DNA of 64,000 nucleotides, taken from assembly GCA_020638455.1 (NCBI GenBank), contig JACKIK010000004.1, positions 62,001-126,000 of the forward strand. The letters are read 5' to 3'. Numbering within the stretch: position 1 is the first letter of the stretch; each line of letters begins with the position of its first letter. Positions 1 through 9,077 of the stretch are shown here, piece by piece. The notes under the pieces are model-generated. The model worked only from the letters and a program-made list of their open reading frames with translations, did no database searches and was not told the origin of the DNA. A program made the translations under genes and the position numbers. Origin of the DNA: Hyphomonas sp. (GTDB taxonomy: Bacteria > Pseudomonadota > Alphaproteobacteria > Caulobacterales > Hyphomonadaceae).

Positions 1-744
1 CATCCGGATGGCTGCGTCATCAAGCCGGCCAACGGCTCCCAGGGCAACGGCATCCAGGTCCTGCTCGGCCCGATGCGTGGCGGCTGGCGCCGGTCGAACG
101 GGCAGCGCGCCCTGTTGGAAGACCTGAAGTTCCACGTCAACAATATCCTCTCGGGAATGTATTCGCTGGCTGGCCTGCCGGACTTCGCGATGATCGAATA
201 CCGCGTGAAGTTCGACGACGTGTTCGACCCGATCTCGTTCGGCGGCGTGCCGGACATCCGGATCATCGTGCTGCGGGGCATTCCCTTCGTCGCCATGGTA
301 CGTCTTCCGACGGCGGAATCCGACGGCAAGGCGAACCTGCACAAGGGCGGCGTCGGGGTCGGCCTGGACCTCGTCACAGGCCGCACCAAGCATGGCATGC
401 AGAACGGCAAGATCACGGACATTCATCCGGATACGGCCAATCCCCTTGCCAACGTGTCCGTGCCGCACTGGGATGACATGCTGCTGATGGCGGCAAAGGC
501 CTATGATGTGACTGGTCTCGGCTATCTCGGGGCCGACATCGTGCTCGACAAGGGCAAGGGTCCGATGTTGCTGGAACTCAATGCCCGTCCCGGCCTTGCC
601 ATCCAGGTCGCCAACCGGATGGGCATCCGACCCCTGATGGAGGCCGCACTTGTGGCGGATACCGAAGGCCTCGACGCCGAAGGCCGCGTCGCGCTGGCCA
701 AGACGCTTTATCGCCGCTTTGTCCCGGAACCGGCCCCCGCCTAG
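1..744 (+). CDS. alpha-L-glutamate ligase-like ATP-grasp protein (5' truncated)
   Basis: The reading frame is open from the first base and stops at 742-744, so the N-terminus lies outside the window. The visible ~247 residues begin HPDGCVIKPANGSQGNGI, the ATP-grasp nucleotide-binding lysine and glycine-rich loop, and end with LLELNARPGLAIQVAN, the metal-binding E-x-N strand of ATP-grasp enzymes. The pattern fits the RimK-related alpha-L-glutamate-ligase-like family, which forms amide bonds between a carboxylate and an amine using ATP. In this family genes for an inactive transglutaminase-like membrane protein are usual neighbours, but none is visible because the window starts here. The substrate is unknown. 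It is not in the same operon as the second ATP-grasp gene at 5795-7225, which lies on the other strand. Confidence 0.85.
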   Translation, partial: HPDGCVIKPANGSQGNGIQVLLGPMRGGWRRSNGQRALLEDLKFHVNNILSGMYSLAGLPDFAMIEYRVKFDDVFDPISFGGVPDIRIIVLRGIPFVAMVRLPTAESDGKANLHKGGVGVGLDLVTGRTKHGMQNGKITDIHPDTANPLANVSVPHWDDMLLMAAKAYDVTGLGYLGADIVLDKGKGPMLLELNARPGLAIQVANRMGIRPLMEAALVADTEGLDAEGRVALAKTLYRRFVPEPAPA

Positions 745-771
745 GTCCCTCCCCTGGATCCCCCGGACCAT

Positions 772-807
772 GAATGCGACATGAATGCGAAATTGCAGTC
801 GCATTCA
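772..807. promoter_or_regulatory. three GAATGCGA half-sites (two direct, one inverted), possible operator
   Basis: GAATGCGA occurs at 772-779 and 783-790, and its reverse complement TCGCATTC at 799-806. The second and third copies form a 9-bp inverted repeat (TGAATGCGA / TCGCATTCA) around an 8-nt spacer. The array lies about 50 bp before the ATG of the DUF481 gene. Spacing of 11 bp between direct copies puts them on the same helix face. The half-site resembles iron-responsive (Fur/Irr-like) boxes of some alphaproteobacteria, but that is inference. No T-run follows, so it is not an obvious terminator. Confidence 0.4.
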
Positions 808-856
808 GATTGATTGCCGCTAATGCGCCCCACCTGAACTTGTGGGGATCACCTGA

Positions 857-1609
857 ATGAAAAAACTCGTTGTTGCGCTGTTCATGCTCGGGCTTGGCGG
901 CGGCATTTCTCATGCCGAGGGGCTCGCCTCCGGCTGGTCCGGCGAAGGATCGCTCAGCGCCGGGGTTACGACCGGCAATACCGACACCAGCGATGTCGGC
1001 CTCGCCGTCGACCTCAAGAAGGAAGCCGGCGTGTGGACCTATGGCCTGCAGGCTTCGGCTGACTATGGAAAGATCGACGGCCAGGAGACCAAGAACCGGA
1101 TCTTCGCCGGCCTCGACGCCGACCGCCAACTCAACGACCGCCTGTTTGCTTTCGGCCGCCTTTCGCACGAACGTGACGAATTCACCGGCTTCGAGTCGCG
1201 GACTTTCGTCGGCACCGGCCTTGGCTACCAGATCTACGAGGGCGACAAGGTCAACTGGGCCGTGCGCGGCGGTCCCGGCCTGAAGATCGACAAGGTGCGG
1301 GAAATCAACACCGTCGACGGCACCGGCGCACCGGTCACCATCCCGTCCGAAACTGTCAACTCGTTTGGCGTGATCGCCGCGTCGGACTACTCCTACGCCT
1401 TCAACGAGAATGTCAGCTTCACCAACACGACCAGCGTGCTCTACGCCAAGGAGTCGACGCAGATCTCCAACAGCGCGGCAATCACGGCGTCGCTGACCAG
1501 CAAGCTGTCCGCACGCATGTCGTTCGACGTGCGTCACGACACCGACCCGCCGGTCGGATTCGAGGCGACCGACACGGCCACACGCGTCTCGCTGGTCTAC
1601 GCGTTCTGA
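857..1609 (+). CDS. DUF481 (YdiY-like) outer-membrane protein
   Basis: 250 residues. The N-terminus MKKLVVALFMLGLGGGISHAEG is a classical signal peptide with a predicted cut near Ala20. The rest is rich in alternating polar/aromatic beta strands: WSGEGSLSAGVTTGNTDTSDVGLAVDL and later FGRLSHERDEFTGFESRTFVGTGLGYQ match the salt-stress-linked DUF481 family, which is predicted to form an outer-membrane beta barrel. The chain ends VSLVYAF; a terminal Phe is the usual signal for barrel insertion by BamA. The gene stands alone, with a repeat-rich upstream region (772-807) and a strong terminator downstream. The physiological role is not established for the family. Confidence 0.85.
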   Translation: MKKLVVALFMLGLGGGISHAEGLASGWSGEGSLSAGVTTGNTDTSDVGLAVDLKKEAGVWTYGLQASADYGKIDGQETKNRIFAGLDADRQLNDRLFAFGRLSHERDEFTGFESRTFVGTGLGYQIYEGDKVNWAVRGGPGLKIDKVREINTVDGTGAPVTIPSETVNSFGVIAASDYSYAFNENVSFTNTTSVLYAKESTQISNSAAITASLTSKLSARMSFDVRHDTDPPVGFEATDTATRVSLVYAF

Positions 1610-1674
1610 CCCGTTGAAACAGTTCCTGCCGGGGGCTGCAGCCGCCAGGCAGGAGAAAAAAGGGGAATTTGGCT

Positions 1675-1703
1675 GGGCGGCCCTCCGGGGCCGCCCTCTT
1701 TTT
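1675..1703 (+). terminator. rho-independent terminator after the DUF481 gene
   Basis: A perfect 9-bp stem (GGGCGGCCC at 1675-1683 and GGGCCGCCC at 1688-1696) with loop TCCG is followed by TCTTTTT. It lies 66 bp after the stop codon. Confidence 0.9.
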
Positions 1704-1849
1704 GTCGTAAACCGGACACCGCATAGCGTGCGTTCTTCCCTATTGGTCCGCTTACGAAGCGTAAAAGCCGATGTTGAAGATTAAGTCGCCGGGAAACCCG
1801 GTATTAGCTCAAAGCGGTCATCATAAGGGCCACTCCTGGAGAGTGCCCG

Positions 1850-3275
1850 ATGATTTCGGAACGGATCAGAACCTATCTTGCCGCACGTAACGCGAACACC
1901 AGCGTTATGATGGGATTGCTGATTATTCCCCTGCTCGTCTTCGTTGGCGGCGCGGTGGATTTTGGACGCGCAGAACTCGAAAAGGATCGCCTTCAGTCCG
2001 TGTCCGACACGGCCCGTGCTGACCGTGTCGGCCAGCTATTCGGACAAGATGAAGCAGAAAGACATGGTCGACGTCGTGAACGACATGATTGCGGCGCACG
2101 GCGATACGTCGCTGGAACTCGTCAGCGGACCGACCCTCTCCGCTGACGGCAGCGAGGTCTGCGTCGAACTCCGCCGCAATCTCGAAACCACGTTCCTGCA
2201 GCTCATCCGCATCTCATCCATTCCTGTTTCCGCAACATCCTGTTCCGCCATCGGGGAAATGACATCTGCTGAGATCGCTCTCGTCCTGGATGTCTCGAGC
2301 TCCATGATCGAAGAGGGCCGGTTCGCGCCCATGCAGGACGCGGCACGCGAATTCGTCGAAGCCTTTTCTTCGAACTCGAAGCTGAGTGACCAGGTGAAAC
2401 TGGCGATTGTGCCATTTTCCAGCCGCGTCAACATCGGCATGACGCATACGGACTGGCTCATGTCCTACGCTGGCAGCCCGGCTGTTCCATCCCGCTGGAC
2501 CAACCCGAATGCAAGCTACAGCTCAAGCTATTCGAAAGGCTGGTGGATCGATGGCAAGACCCCGGTCATGTACAACTCCAAGAACTACTACTGGATGGGC
2601 TGCATCGAGCCGCGCGCAGACATCGAAATGAAAGACACCGGCTCAACGGGCAGCTATGGCCTCACCGATGACAATCCGAAGGGCAGGCCTTTCGTGGCAA
2701 TGGACACCAATCCCGGGTCGTCCCAGAGCTTCTGCCCGCCGCCCATCACACCCCTGTCCGGCGACTTCAATGGCCTCGAGAATGCAATCTCCGAGCTCAC
2801 CTCTCAGGGCTCGACCCGCCTGGATGCGGGCCTCGTTGCCGCCTGGTACACGCTGTCACCCAAGTGGAAGGGCATGTGGAAGGATTCTTCGACCCCCCGC
2901 TCCTACTCAAGCAAGGATCGCAAGATCGCCGTCTTCATGACCGATGGCGAAATGAATACGCAGTATGGGAAGTCCGCCGGCAAGCTGGATTGGCTCTGCT
3001 ACTACATGCAGTCGACGAGCAAGTCCGACGCCTGCAACAACAAGGCCGATCAGGACATGCTGACGATCTGCTCGGACATGAAGGACAAGGGCATCGAGAT
3101 CTATGCCGTCGCCTATGGTGAGGACGCCGACCAGGACACGCTGCGCGCCTGCGCCAGCGATGACGATCATTTCTATTCCGCGTCCGCAGCTTCGTCCTCA
3201 GCCGACTACATCCCGGATGTCTACAAGAAGATCGCCGCCAAGATCCGCAATGAAAGCGTTCGCCTGACGCGCTGA
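1850..3275 (+). pseudogene. TadG-like pilus-assembly protein with von Willebrand A domain, interrupted by a one-base frameshift
   Basis: Translation starts at ATG 1850 behind TGGAGAG and gives an N-terminal segment with a single hydrophobic helix (about residues 19-38, MMGLLIIPLLVFVGGAVDFG) typical of TadE/TadG pseudopilin-like proteins. After SDTA the frame runs into an unrelated 98-residue tail. Deleting one C from the CCC run at 2013-2015 restores SDTAVLTVSASYSDKMKQKDM and opens the +1 frame to 3275. That frame carries the von Willebrand MIDAS motif DVSSS (LVLDVSSSMIEEGRF) and later VFMTDGEMNT. The full product would be ~474 residues. Genes like this usually sit beside tad pilus genes; none is here. 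A sequencing error in the C run is as likely as a real mutation. Confidence 0.8.
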
Positions 3276-3282
3276 ATGGCGC

Positions 3283-4020
3283 TCAGTTTCGGAAGGAAAA
3301 ATCCGGCAGCGACTGGAACGCCAGTTTGAGCGCATCGCCCCAGCTGCGCGACACGGTCGTGAAATAGGGATCATTCTCCTCGATCCGCTGTCGGTGCGTC
3401 ACCCGGCACGTATCCACTTCGCAAACCTGCAGGTCCAGCGGCATGCCGACGGACAGGTTCGCCTTCAGCGTCGAGTCGAAGGATACGGACAGCAGCTTGA
3501 CCGCATCCTCGAAGCTCATGTTCGGATCATAGGCGCGCAGGATGATCGGACGGCCATACTTGGTTTCGCCGGCCTGGAAGAACGGTGTCTCGTCGCTCGA
3601 CTCGATGAAGTTTCCTTCCGGATAGATCAGGAACAGGCGCGGTGGAATGCCATTGATCTGGCCGCCCACGATCATCGTTGCGCCGAAGTCGGCCTCCGAC
3701 TCCGGACCCGTCATCTTCTGCGCCTTGATGACTTCCTTCAGGGTCTCGCCGATGATGTTGGCGACCTGGAACATGGTCGGTGCTTCCAGCAGGCTCGGCC
3801 GCCGCTCCTTGGGCGCCTTGGTGCGCTCGTCGAGCAGGCTGATCACCGCCTGCGAGGTGGCGAGGTTGCCTGCCGTCAGGATAGTGATGACCCGCTCGCC
3901 CTCCACTTCCCAGGTGAACATCTTGCGGAACTTGGAAATGTTATCGACGCCCGCATTGGTGCGGGTGTCCGACATGAAGATGAGCCCCTGATTGAGCCGC
4001 ATCGCCACGCAGTATGTCAC
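3283..4020 (-). CDS. proteasome-type protease Anbu
   Basis: 245 residues beginning MTYCVAMRLNQGLIFMSDTRTNAG. In Ntn hydrolases of this family, removal of Met1 exposes Thr2 as nucleophile; the SDTRTNAG strand and the following VITILTAGNLATSQ are typical of the 20S beta-subunit relatives called Anbu. Anbu proteins assemble into open rings or helical oligomers; the natural substrate is unknown. This gene is the last of a leftward operon: 25 bp after transglutaminase, which in turn follows alpha-E and ATP-grasp genes. The same neighbours recur in many proteobacteria and have led to the proposal of a peptide-tag or small amide-linked metabolite pathway, with Anbu degrading the product or carrier. 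Confidence 0.9.
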   Translation of the reverse strand: MTYCVAMRLNQGLIFMSDTRTNAGVDNISKFRKMFTWEVEGERVITILTAGNLATSQAVISLLDERTKAPKERRPSLLEAPTMFQVANIIGETLKEVIKAQKMTGPESEADFGATMIVGGQINGIPPRLFLIYPEGNFIESSDETPFFQAGETKYGRPIILRAYDPNMSFEDAVKLLSVSFDSTLKANLSVGMPLDLQVCEVDTCRVTHRQRIEENDPYFTTVSRSWGDALKLAFQSLPDFSFRN

Positions 4021-4045
4021 CTGAGGCCTCCCCCCAATCCGTCCA

Positions 4046-4846
4046 TTATTGCTGGACCTGAACCGTCACCGAAAGCGAGTCGCGCCCGCCGCCATACATC
4101 ACTCCGGTCAACGGCCCAGCTTCGCGATAGTCGAGACCGGTTGCAACCTGAATGTACCGCTCGTCGGGACAAACCCGGTTGGCTGCGTCGAATCCGACCC
4201 AGCCCAGCCCCGAAACCCAGGCCTCCGCCCAGGCATGGCCCGCATCCTGGTCCACCCGGTCCAGCATCATCATGTAGCCGCTCGAATAGCGGGCGGGAAA
4301 GCCGAGGAGACGTGCCGCCGAAAGGAAGACGTGTGCATGATCCTGGCAGACGCCATGGCCGAGCGCCAGGGCCTCCTCTGCGGTCGTCGTTGGTCCCGTA
4401 TGGCTGGTATCGTAGGCGACCGTGTCGGCCACCAGCGTCATCAGGCCATGCAACGTATCGAGGTCGAGCACCGGCGACTTGCCGAGCTCCGCAACAAGGG
4501 CTTTCACCCCCTTCCCCGCCTCTGTCAGCGGCGTGAATCGCTGGTACAGCCAGAGTGGCGGCACCGGGCGGTCCGACCGGGTCACGCCGGATGTGTCCCG
4601 CGTCTCCACTTCACCCCGGCAGGTGACCGAGACCTTCGTCGCGCCGGGCTCGATCGAGATCAGGTCGACATGATTGCCGTGCTGGTCGAGATAGCGGGCC
4701 TCGTCCTTTGCCCCGTCCAGCACGAGATCCCATGACATCACGGTCTGCGCGCTGGTATCGTGCGGGCGCTTGCGCACCTGATGCAGCGCATAGGCCGCAG
4801 GCTCGTCATAGGTGTAGGTCGTGGTGTGGTCGATGCGCAATCTCAT
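4046..4846 (-). CDS. transglutaminase-like cysteine peptidase of the Anbu/alpha-E cluster
   Basis: 266 residues. An N-terminal beta-rich transglutaminase N domain (MRLRIDHTTTYTYDEPAAYALHQ) leads into the papain-like core. The catalytic triad is visible as Cys167 (HGVCQDHAH), His204 (DAGHAWAEAW) and Asp220 (VGFDAANR). The C-terminal YIQVATGLDYREAGPLTGV segment is characteristic of bacterial transglutaminase-like proteins found with alpha-E domains. There is no signal peptide, so it should act in the cytoplasm, cutting or swapping amide bonds. The gap to the alpha-E gene upstream is 3 bp, so the genes are certainly co-transcribed and probably coupled. Confidence 0.9.
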   Translation of the reverse strand: MRLRIDHTTTYTYDEPAAYALHQVRKRPHDTSAQTVMSWDLVLDGAKDEARYLDQHGNHVDLISIEPGATKVSVTCRGEVETRDTSGVTRSDRPVPPLWLYQRFTPLTEAGKGVKALVAELGKSPVLDLDTLHGLMTLVADTVAYDTSHTGPTTTAEEALALGHGVCQDHAHVFLSAARLLGFPARYSSGYMMMLDRVDQDAGHAWAEAWVSGLGWVGFDAANRVCPDERYIQVATGLDYREAGPLTGVMYGGGRDSLSVTVQVQQ

Positions 4847-4849
4847 GGC

Positions 4850-5791
4850 CTACTCGTAGAACCTGTAGTCGGCCTCGACCTGACGGGAGAAAGCCGCGTT
4901 CTGCCCCATGAAGGCGGTCAGGAATTCATGCAGTCCGGATTCGAATATGCGCTGGATCGACAGGCTGGTCAGCTGGTTCTCCTGTCGCACGGCCAGTTCG
5001 TGCGATGGCGCGCTGGCCCCGTACTCGTCCTCGAGCCGCTTGAGGTATTCGGTGATCATGTCATAGCAGAAGGCGAGCGAGCGGGGCAGGCGGGGGTCAA
5101 AGATCAGGAAATCCGCAATCGCCAGCGGGCTCATATTGCCGCCGTTCAGCCAGTGAAAGCTGCGCTCGGCGGACGCGGACCGGAGGATCATCTCCCACTG
5201 CACATTGTCGAGCGAAGAACCGATCGAGGCACTCGACGGCAGCAGGACGTAGTACTTCGTATCGAGGATGCGCGCCGTATTGTCGGCCCGCTCCACCAGC
5301 GTGCCGATCTGCGCGAAATCATAGATGTCGTTTCGGAGCATCGTTCCGGCGACCGCCCCGCGCACCTGTGCGCCCTGTTGCCGGATCAGGGTCAGCACTT
5401 CCGGCAGGGCCTGCTCCGACACCTGCCGCCGCAGCGCATCGCGCACGCTCATCCAGGCATCGTTGAGCGCTTCCCACACTTCCCTTGTCAGGGCCGTGCG
5501 CGTCATCCGCGCGTTCTCCCGCGCGGCATGCAGGGCCTCCAGCACGCTGCCGGGATTGGCCTTGTCGCGCAGCACAAAGTCGATGACCTTGTCGGCCCGC
5601 ACCGCATCGTACTTTTCGTTGTAGGCGTGCGTGCAGCCGGCCGTCGTGACGACGGAGCCCCATTCCTCGGTGTCGGATTCGGCGCGGGTCAGCGCCATGC
5701 GGAAGCCGGCTTCCACCAGCCGCGCCATGTTTTCCGCCCGTTCGAGGTAGCGCGCCATCCAGAAGAGGCCGGCGGCTGTCCGTCCCAGCAT
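4850..5791 (-). CDS. alpha-E domain protein
   Basis: 313 residues, helix-rich. The start MLGRTAAGLFWMARYLERAENMARL is the signature of the alpha-E family, whose conserved ARYLERAEN motif recurs in nearly all members. The domain is nearly always encoded next to, or fused with, circularly permuted ATP-grasp and transglutaminase genes, as here. The biochemical role is unknown; a scaffold or co-enzyme role for the amide ligase is inferred. The stop codon is 3 bp from the next gene and the start is 3 bp from the previous one, so stoichiometric synthesis is expected. Confidence 0.9.
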   Translation of the reverse strand: MLGRTAAGLFWMARYLERAENMARLVEAGFRMALTRAESDTEEWGSVVTTAGCTHAYNEKYDAVRADKVIDFVLRDKANPGSVLEALHAARENARMTRTALTREVWEALNDAWMSVRDALRRQVSEQALPEVLTLIRQQGAQVRGAVAGTMLRNDIYDFAQIGTLVERADNTARILDTKYYVLLPSSASIGSSLDNVQWEMILRSASAERSFHWLNGGNMSPLAIADFLIFDPRLPRSLAFCYDMITEYLKRLEDEYGASAPSHELAVRQENQLTSLSIQRIFESGLHEFLTAFMGQNAAFSRQVEADYRFYE

Positions 5792-5794
5792 CGC

Positions 5795-7225
5795 CTAATC
5801 CTCCTTCAGCACCCAGGTATCCTTGGTGCCGCCGCCCTGGCTGGAATTCACCACGAGAGAGCCCTTCTTCATCGCCACGCGCGTCAGCCCGCCCGGCGTC
5901 ACTTCCACCCCCGCGGGCGAAACCAATACGAAGGGACGCAGGTCTACATGGCGCGGCGCCAGCCCTGACTTTGTCAGCACAGGGACCGTCGACAGGGCGA
6001 GCGTCGGCTGGGCTATGTAATTGCCGGGCCGCGCCTCCAGCTTCTTGCGGAACGCTGCGATCTCCTTCCGGCTTGCCGCCGGGCCCACCAGCATGCCGTA
6101 GCCGCCTGACCCGTGCACTTCCTTCACGACCAGTTCGTCGAGATGGTCCAGCACATAGGCCAGCGCGTCCTTCTCCGTGCAGCGCCATGTCGGCACATTC
6201 TGCAGGATCGGCTTCTGGCCGGTATAGAACTCGACGATTTCCGGCATATAGGAATAGATCGCCTTGTCGTCGGCAATGCCGGTGCCCGGCGCATTGGCAA
6301 TGGTGATGCCGCCGGAGCGGTAGATGTCGAGGATGCCCGCGACGCCCAGCAGCGAGTCCGGCCGGAAATTCAGCGGATCGAGGAAGTCGTCGTCGATCCG
6401 GCGATAGATCACGTCGACCGGTTCGAAACCGCGCGTCGTGCGCATGGCGATCCGCCCGTCGGCGACGCGCAGGTCATGCCCTTCGACCAGCTCCACGCCC
6501 ATCTGGTCGGCCAGGAAGGCGTGCTCGAAATAGGCAGAGTTGTGGATGCCGGGCGTCAGCACGGCCACGGTGGGCCGCCCGTCGCAGGCCATCGGTGCGC
6601 ACTGCTCCAGCGACCGGCGCAGCATGGTCGGATATTGCTGCACGGACCGGACCTTGATGTGCGAGAAGAGTTCCGGGAACATCTTCAGCATCGTCTCGCG
6701 GTTCTCCAGCATGTAGGAGACGCCGCTCGGCGTGCGGGCATTGTCTTCCAGCACGTAGAACTCGTTTGGCCCGGTGCGCACCAGGTCCACCCCGACGATA
6801 TGCGTGTAGATGCCGCCTGGCGGATCGAAGCCGATCATCTTGGGCTGGAAGGCGTCATTCTCGCGGATCAACCGCTCCGGCACGCGACCGGCGCGGATGA
6901 TCTCCTGACGGTGGTAGATATCGTGCAGGAAGGCGTTGATCGCCTTCACCCGCTGTTCGATGCCGCGCACGAGATTGGCCCATTCCTGCGCGCTGATGAT
7001 GCGGGGCACGAGGTCGAACGGGATCAGCCGCTCGTCGGCTTCGGCCTCGCCATAGACGTTGAAAGTGATGCCGGTGCGGCGGAAGAAGTCGTAGGCGTCC
7101 TTCGACTTCTTCAGCAATTCCTTCTGGCTGACTTCCCTGAGCCAGGCCTCATAGCCGGCATAGGGCGCCCGGACGGAGCCCCCAAAACCCTGCATTTCAT
7201 CAAAGAATTCCGGCGCCTCGCCCAT
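5795..7225 (-). CDS. circularly permuted type-2 ATP-grasp protein (amidoligase-like)
   Basis: The frame is open from 7282, but MGEAPEFFDEMQGFGGSVRAPY from ATG 7225 matches the usual start of the family; the 19 residues before it look like untranslated leader. The product is 476 residues. Motifs typical of the DUF404/DUF407 circularly permuted ATP-grasp family are DNARTPSGVSYMLENRETM, YRRIDDDFLDPL, ANAPGTGIADDKAIYSYMPE, VVKEVHGSGGYGML and PRHVDLRPFVL. These enzymes are predicted to form amide bonds with ATP hydrolysis. The gene heads the Anbu/alpha-E/transglutaminase set and lies 82 bp after GH15; it may be read from the upstream trehalose genes or have its own promoter. Confidence 0.9.
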   Translation of the reverse strand: MGEAPEFFDEMQGFGGSVRAPYAGYEAWLREVSQKELLKKSKDAYDFFRRTGITFNVYGEAEADERLIPFDLVPRIISAQEWANLVRGIEQRVKAINAFLHDIYHRQEIIRAGRVPERLIRENDAFQPKMIGFDPPGGIYTHIVGVDLVRTGPNEFYVLEDNARTPSGVSYMLENRETMLKMFPELFSHIKVRSVQQYPTMLRRSLEQCAPMACDGRPTVAVLTPGIHNSAYFEHAFLADQMGVELVEGHDLRVADGRIAMRTTRGFEPVDVIYRRIDDDFLDPLNFRPDSLLGVAGILDIYRSGGITIANAPGTGIADDKAIYSYMPEIVEFYTGQKPILQNVPTWRCTEKDALAYVLDHLDELVVKEVHGSGGYGMLVGPAASRKEIAAFRKKLEARPGNYIAQPTLALSTVPVLTKSGLAPRHVDLRPFVLVSPAGVEVTPGGLTRVAMKKGSLVVNSSQGGGTKDTWVLKED

Positions 7226-7307
7226 AATTCCAAGCAACACCTGCAGACCCCGGCCGGTCAAGCACCAAGCTTCAGATTGCACTGCGGCTGCCTAATTTTC
7301 AGGCAGG

Positions 7308-9077
7308 CTAGACCGCATCGCTCCAGGGACGGCTGAGCAGCGCGGCGGAGTTGATGATGCCGACCATGCAGTAGGTCTGCGGGAAATTGCCCCACAGCTC
7401 GCCTGTCGCCGTATCGACATCCTCCGACAGGAGGCCGAGATGGTTGCGCGTCGCGAGCAGCGCCTCGAACACGCGCCGGGCCTCTTCCGTCTCGCCGATC
7501 CGGAACAGCGCATCCACCAGCCAGAACGTGCAGGCTGTGAAGGCTGTCTTCGGCTTGCCGAAATCGTCGGTTACCTTGTAGCGGTAGACATGGTCCCCTT
7601 CCCTGAGGTCGCGGTTGATCGCCTGCACGGTAGAGATGTAGCGCGGATCCTCGGCCCTGATGATGCCGATCTCTGCCATCAGCAGAACAGAGGCGTCGAG
7701 ATCCGTCCCGCCGAAGGCCGCGGTGAAGGCCTCCACCTCCGGGTTCCACGCCTTCTCCAGCACGCTCGTCCGGATGATATCCGCCCTTTCGCGCCAGTAC
7801 TCGGCGCGCGGCGCAAGGCCCAGATAGGCGGCGATCTTCGCCAGCCGGTCGCAGGCCGCCCAGCACATGATCGCAGACGACGTGTGCACCTGCTCGATGG
7901 TACGGAACTCCCAGATGCCGGCGTCCGGCGTATCGTGTACCGAAAAGGCCCGCTCGCCCACAGGTTCAAGCTGTTCGAACTCGGCAATGCCTGGCCGCTT
8001 CAGCAGCCTTGTGTCGAAGAAACTCTGCGCCACGCCCAGGACGACCTGTCCGTACACGTCATGCTGGACATGTTCGGCCGCTTGGTTGCCCACGCGCACC
8101 GGTCCCATGTCGCGATAGCCCGGCAGGCTTCTCGCGAAATCCTCGGTCAGGTCGGCTTCGAGCCCGATGCCGTACACCGGCTGGATATGGCCGCCCTTAG
8201 ACTGGGCCACGATATTGCGCACCCAGCGCATATAGTGTTCCAGCGTTCCCATGCCGGACAGCCGGTTCAGAGCCGTGACGGTGAAATACGCATCGCGGAT
8301 CCAGCAATAACGGTAGTCCCAGTTGCGCTCGGACCCTTCATGCTCCGGCACGCTGGTCGTCAGCGCGGCGACGATGCCGCCCGTTTCTTCGTAGACGCAC
8401 AGTTTCAGCGTCACCGCCGCGCGGATCACCGCCTCCTGCCATTCGAACGGCACGGCGAGGCTCCGCGCCCAGCGCTTCCAGTAGGTGCAGGTCCGGTCCT
8501 CCCAGTCCTGCGCAATCGTCTCCGGATGGTCGGACAGCGACTCGTCGGCGCCGAGGATGAAGGCCGCCTCACGGTCGAGAATGAAGCTCTGCCCCGACAG
8601 AATGTAGGAAACCGGCGCATCCGTCGTCACGCGGAAACCGATTTCCTCGTCGACATAGCGGACATGATTGACGCCCCGCACCGGCTTCAGCCGGCGCCCG
8701 CCCCAGTCCGTCTCCGGCGTCAGCGTGATCTTCAGGCGCGGTGTTCCGGCCAGAACCTTGAACCGCCGCACCAGCGCGGCGGGCCGGAACATGCGCCCGC
8801 GATTTTCGAAGCGCGGCGCAAAATCCGTGATCTCCACGACGGCTCCATCGCGCGATTCGAGGCGGGTCCGCAGGATCGCCGTGTTGCGTTCATAGCTTTG
8901 CGTCCGGCTCGCCAGGTCCTCCATCCAGACCGAAAAACAGCCGCCGCCGCCGAGCAGCTGGTTGAACACCGGCTGGCCGTCGAAACGTGGCAGGCAGAAC
9001 CACTGGTAGTCCCCGCGCGAATTGATCAGCGCCGCAACCGTGCCATTTCCGACGATACCAAGATCCAATCCGCTCAT
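7308..9077 (-). CDS. glycoside hydrolase family 15 protein (trehalase/glucoamylase-like)
   Basis: 589 residues. The N-terminus DLGIVGNGTVAALINSRGDYQWFCLPRFDG is the usual beginning of bacterial GH15 proteins. The (alpha/alpha)6 barrel is seen in NWDYRYCWIRDAYFTVTALN and near the end in LLSEDVDTATGELWGNFPQTY, where one of the two catalytic acids is expected. There is no signal peptide, so it is cytoplasmic. Its start codon overlaps the stop of otsB (ATGA), so in this operon it probably hydrolyses trehalose or related alpha-glucosides; GH15 enzymes next to otsBA have been shown to be trehalases in other bacteria. The alternative is a glucoamylase on maltodextrin. Confidence 0.88.
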   Translation of the reverse strand: MSGLDLGIVGNGTVAALINSRGDYQWFCLPRFDGQPVFNQLLGGGGCFSVWMEDLASRTQSYERNTAILRTRLESRDGAVVEITDFAPRFENRGRMFRPAALVRRFKVLAGTPRLKITLTPETDWGGRRLKPVRGVNHVRYVDEEIGFRVTTDAPVSYILSGQSFILDREAAFILGADESLSDHPETIAQDWEDRTCTYWKRWARSLAVPFEWQEAVIRAAVTLKLCVYEETGGIVAALTTSVPEHEGSERNWDYRYCWIRDAYFTVTALNRLSGMGTLEHYMRWVRNIVAQSKGGHIQPVYGIGLEADLTEDFARSLPGYRDMGPVRVGNQAAEHVQHDVYGQVVLGVAQSFFDTRLLKRPGIAEFEQLEPVGERAFSVHDTPDAGIWEFRTIEQVHTSSAIMCWAACDRLAKIAAYLGLAPRAEYWRERADIIRTSVLEKAWNPEVEAFTAAFGGTDLDASVLLMAEIGIIRAEDPRYISTVQAINRDLREGDHVYRYKVTDDFGKPKTAFTACTFWLVDALFRIGETEEARRVFEALLATRNHLGLLSEDVDTATGELWGNFPQTYCMVGIINSAALLSRPWSDAV

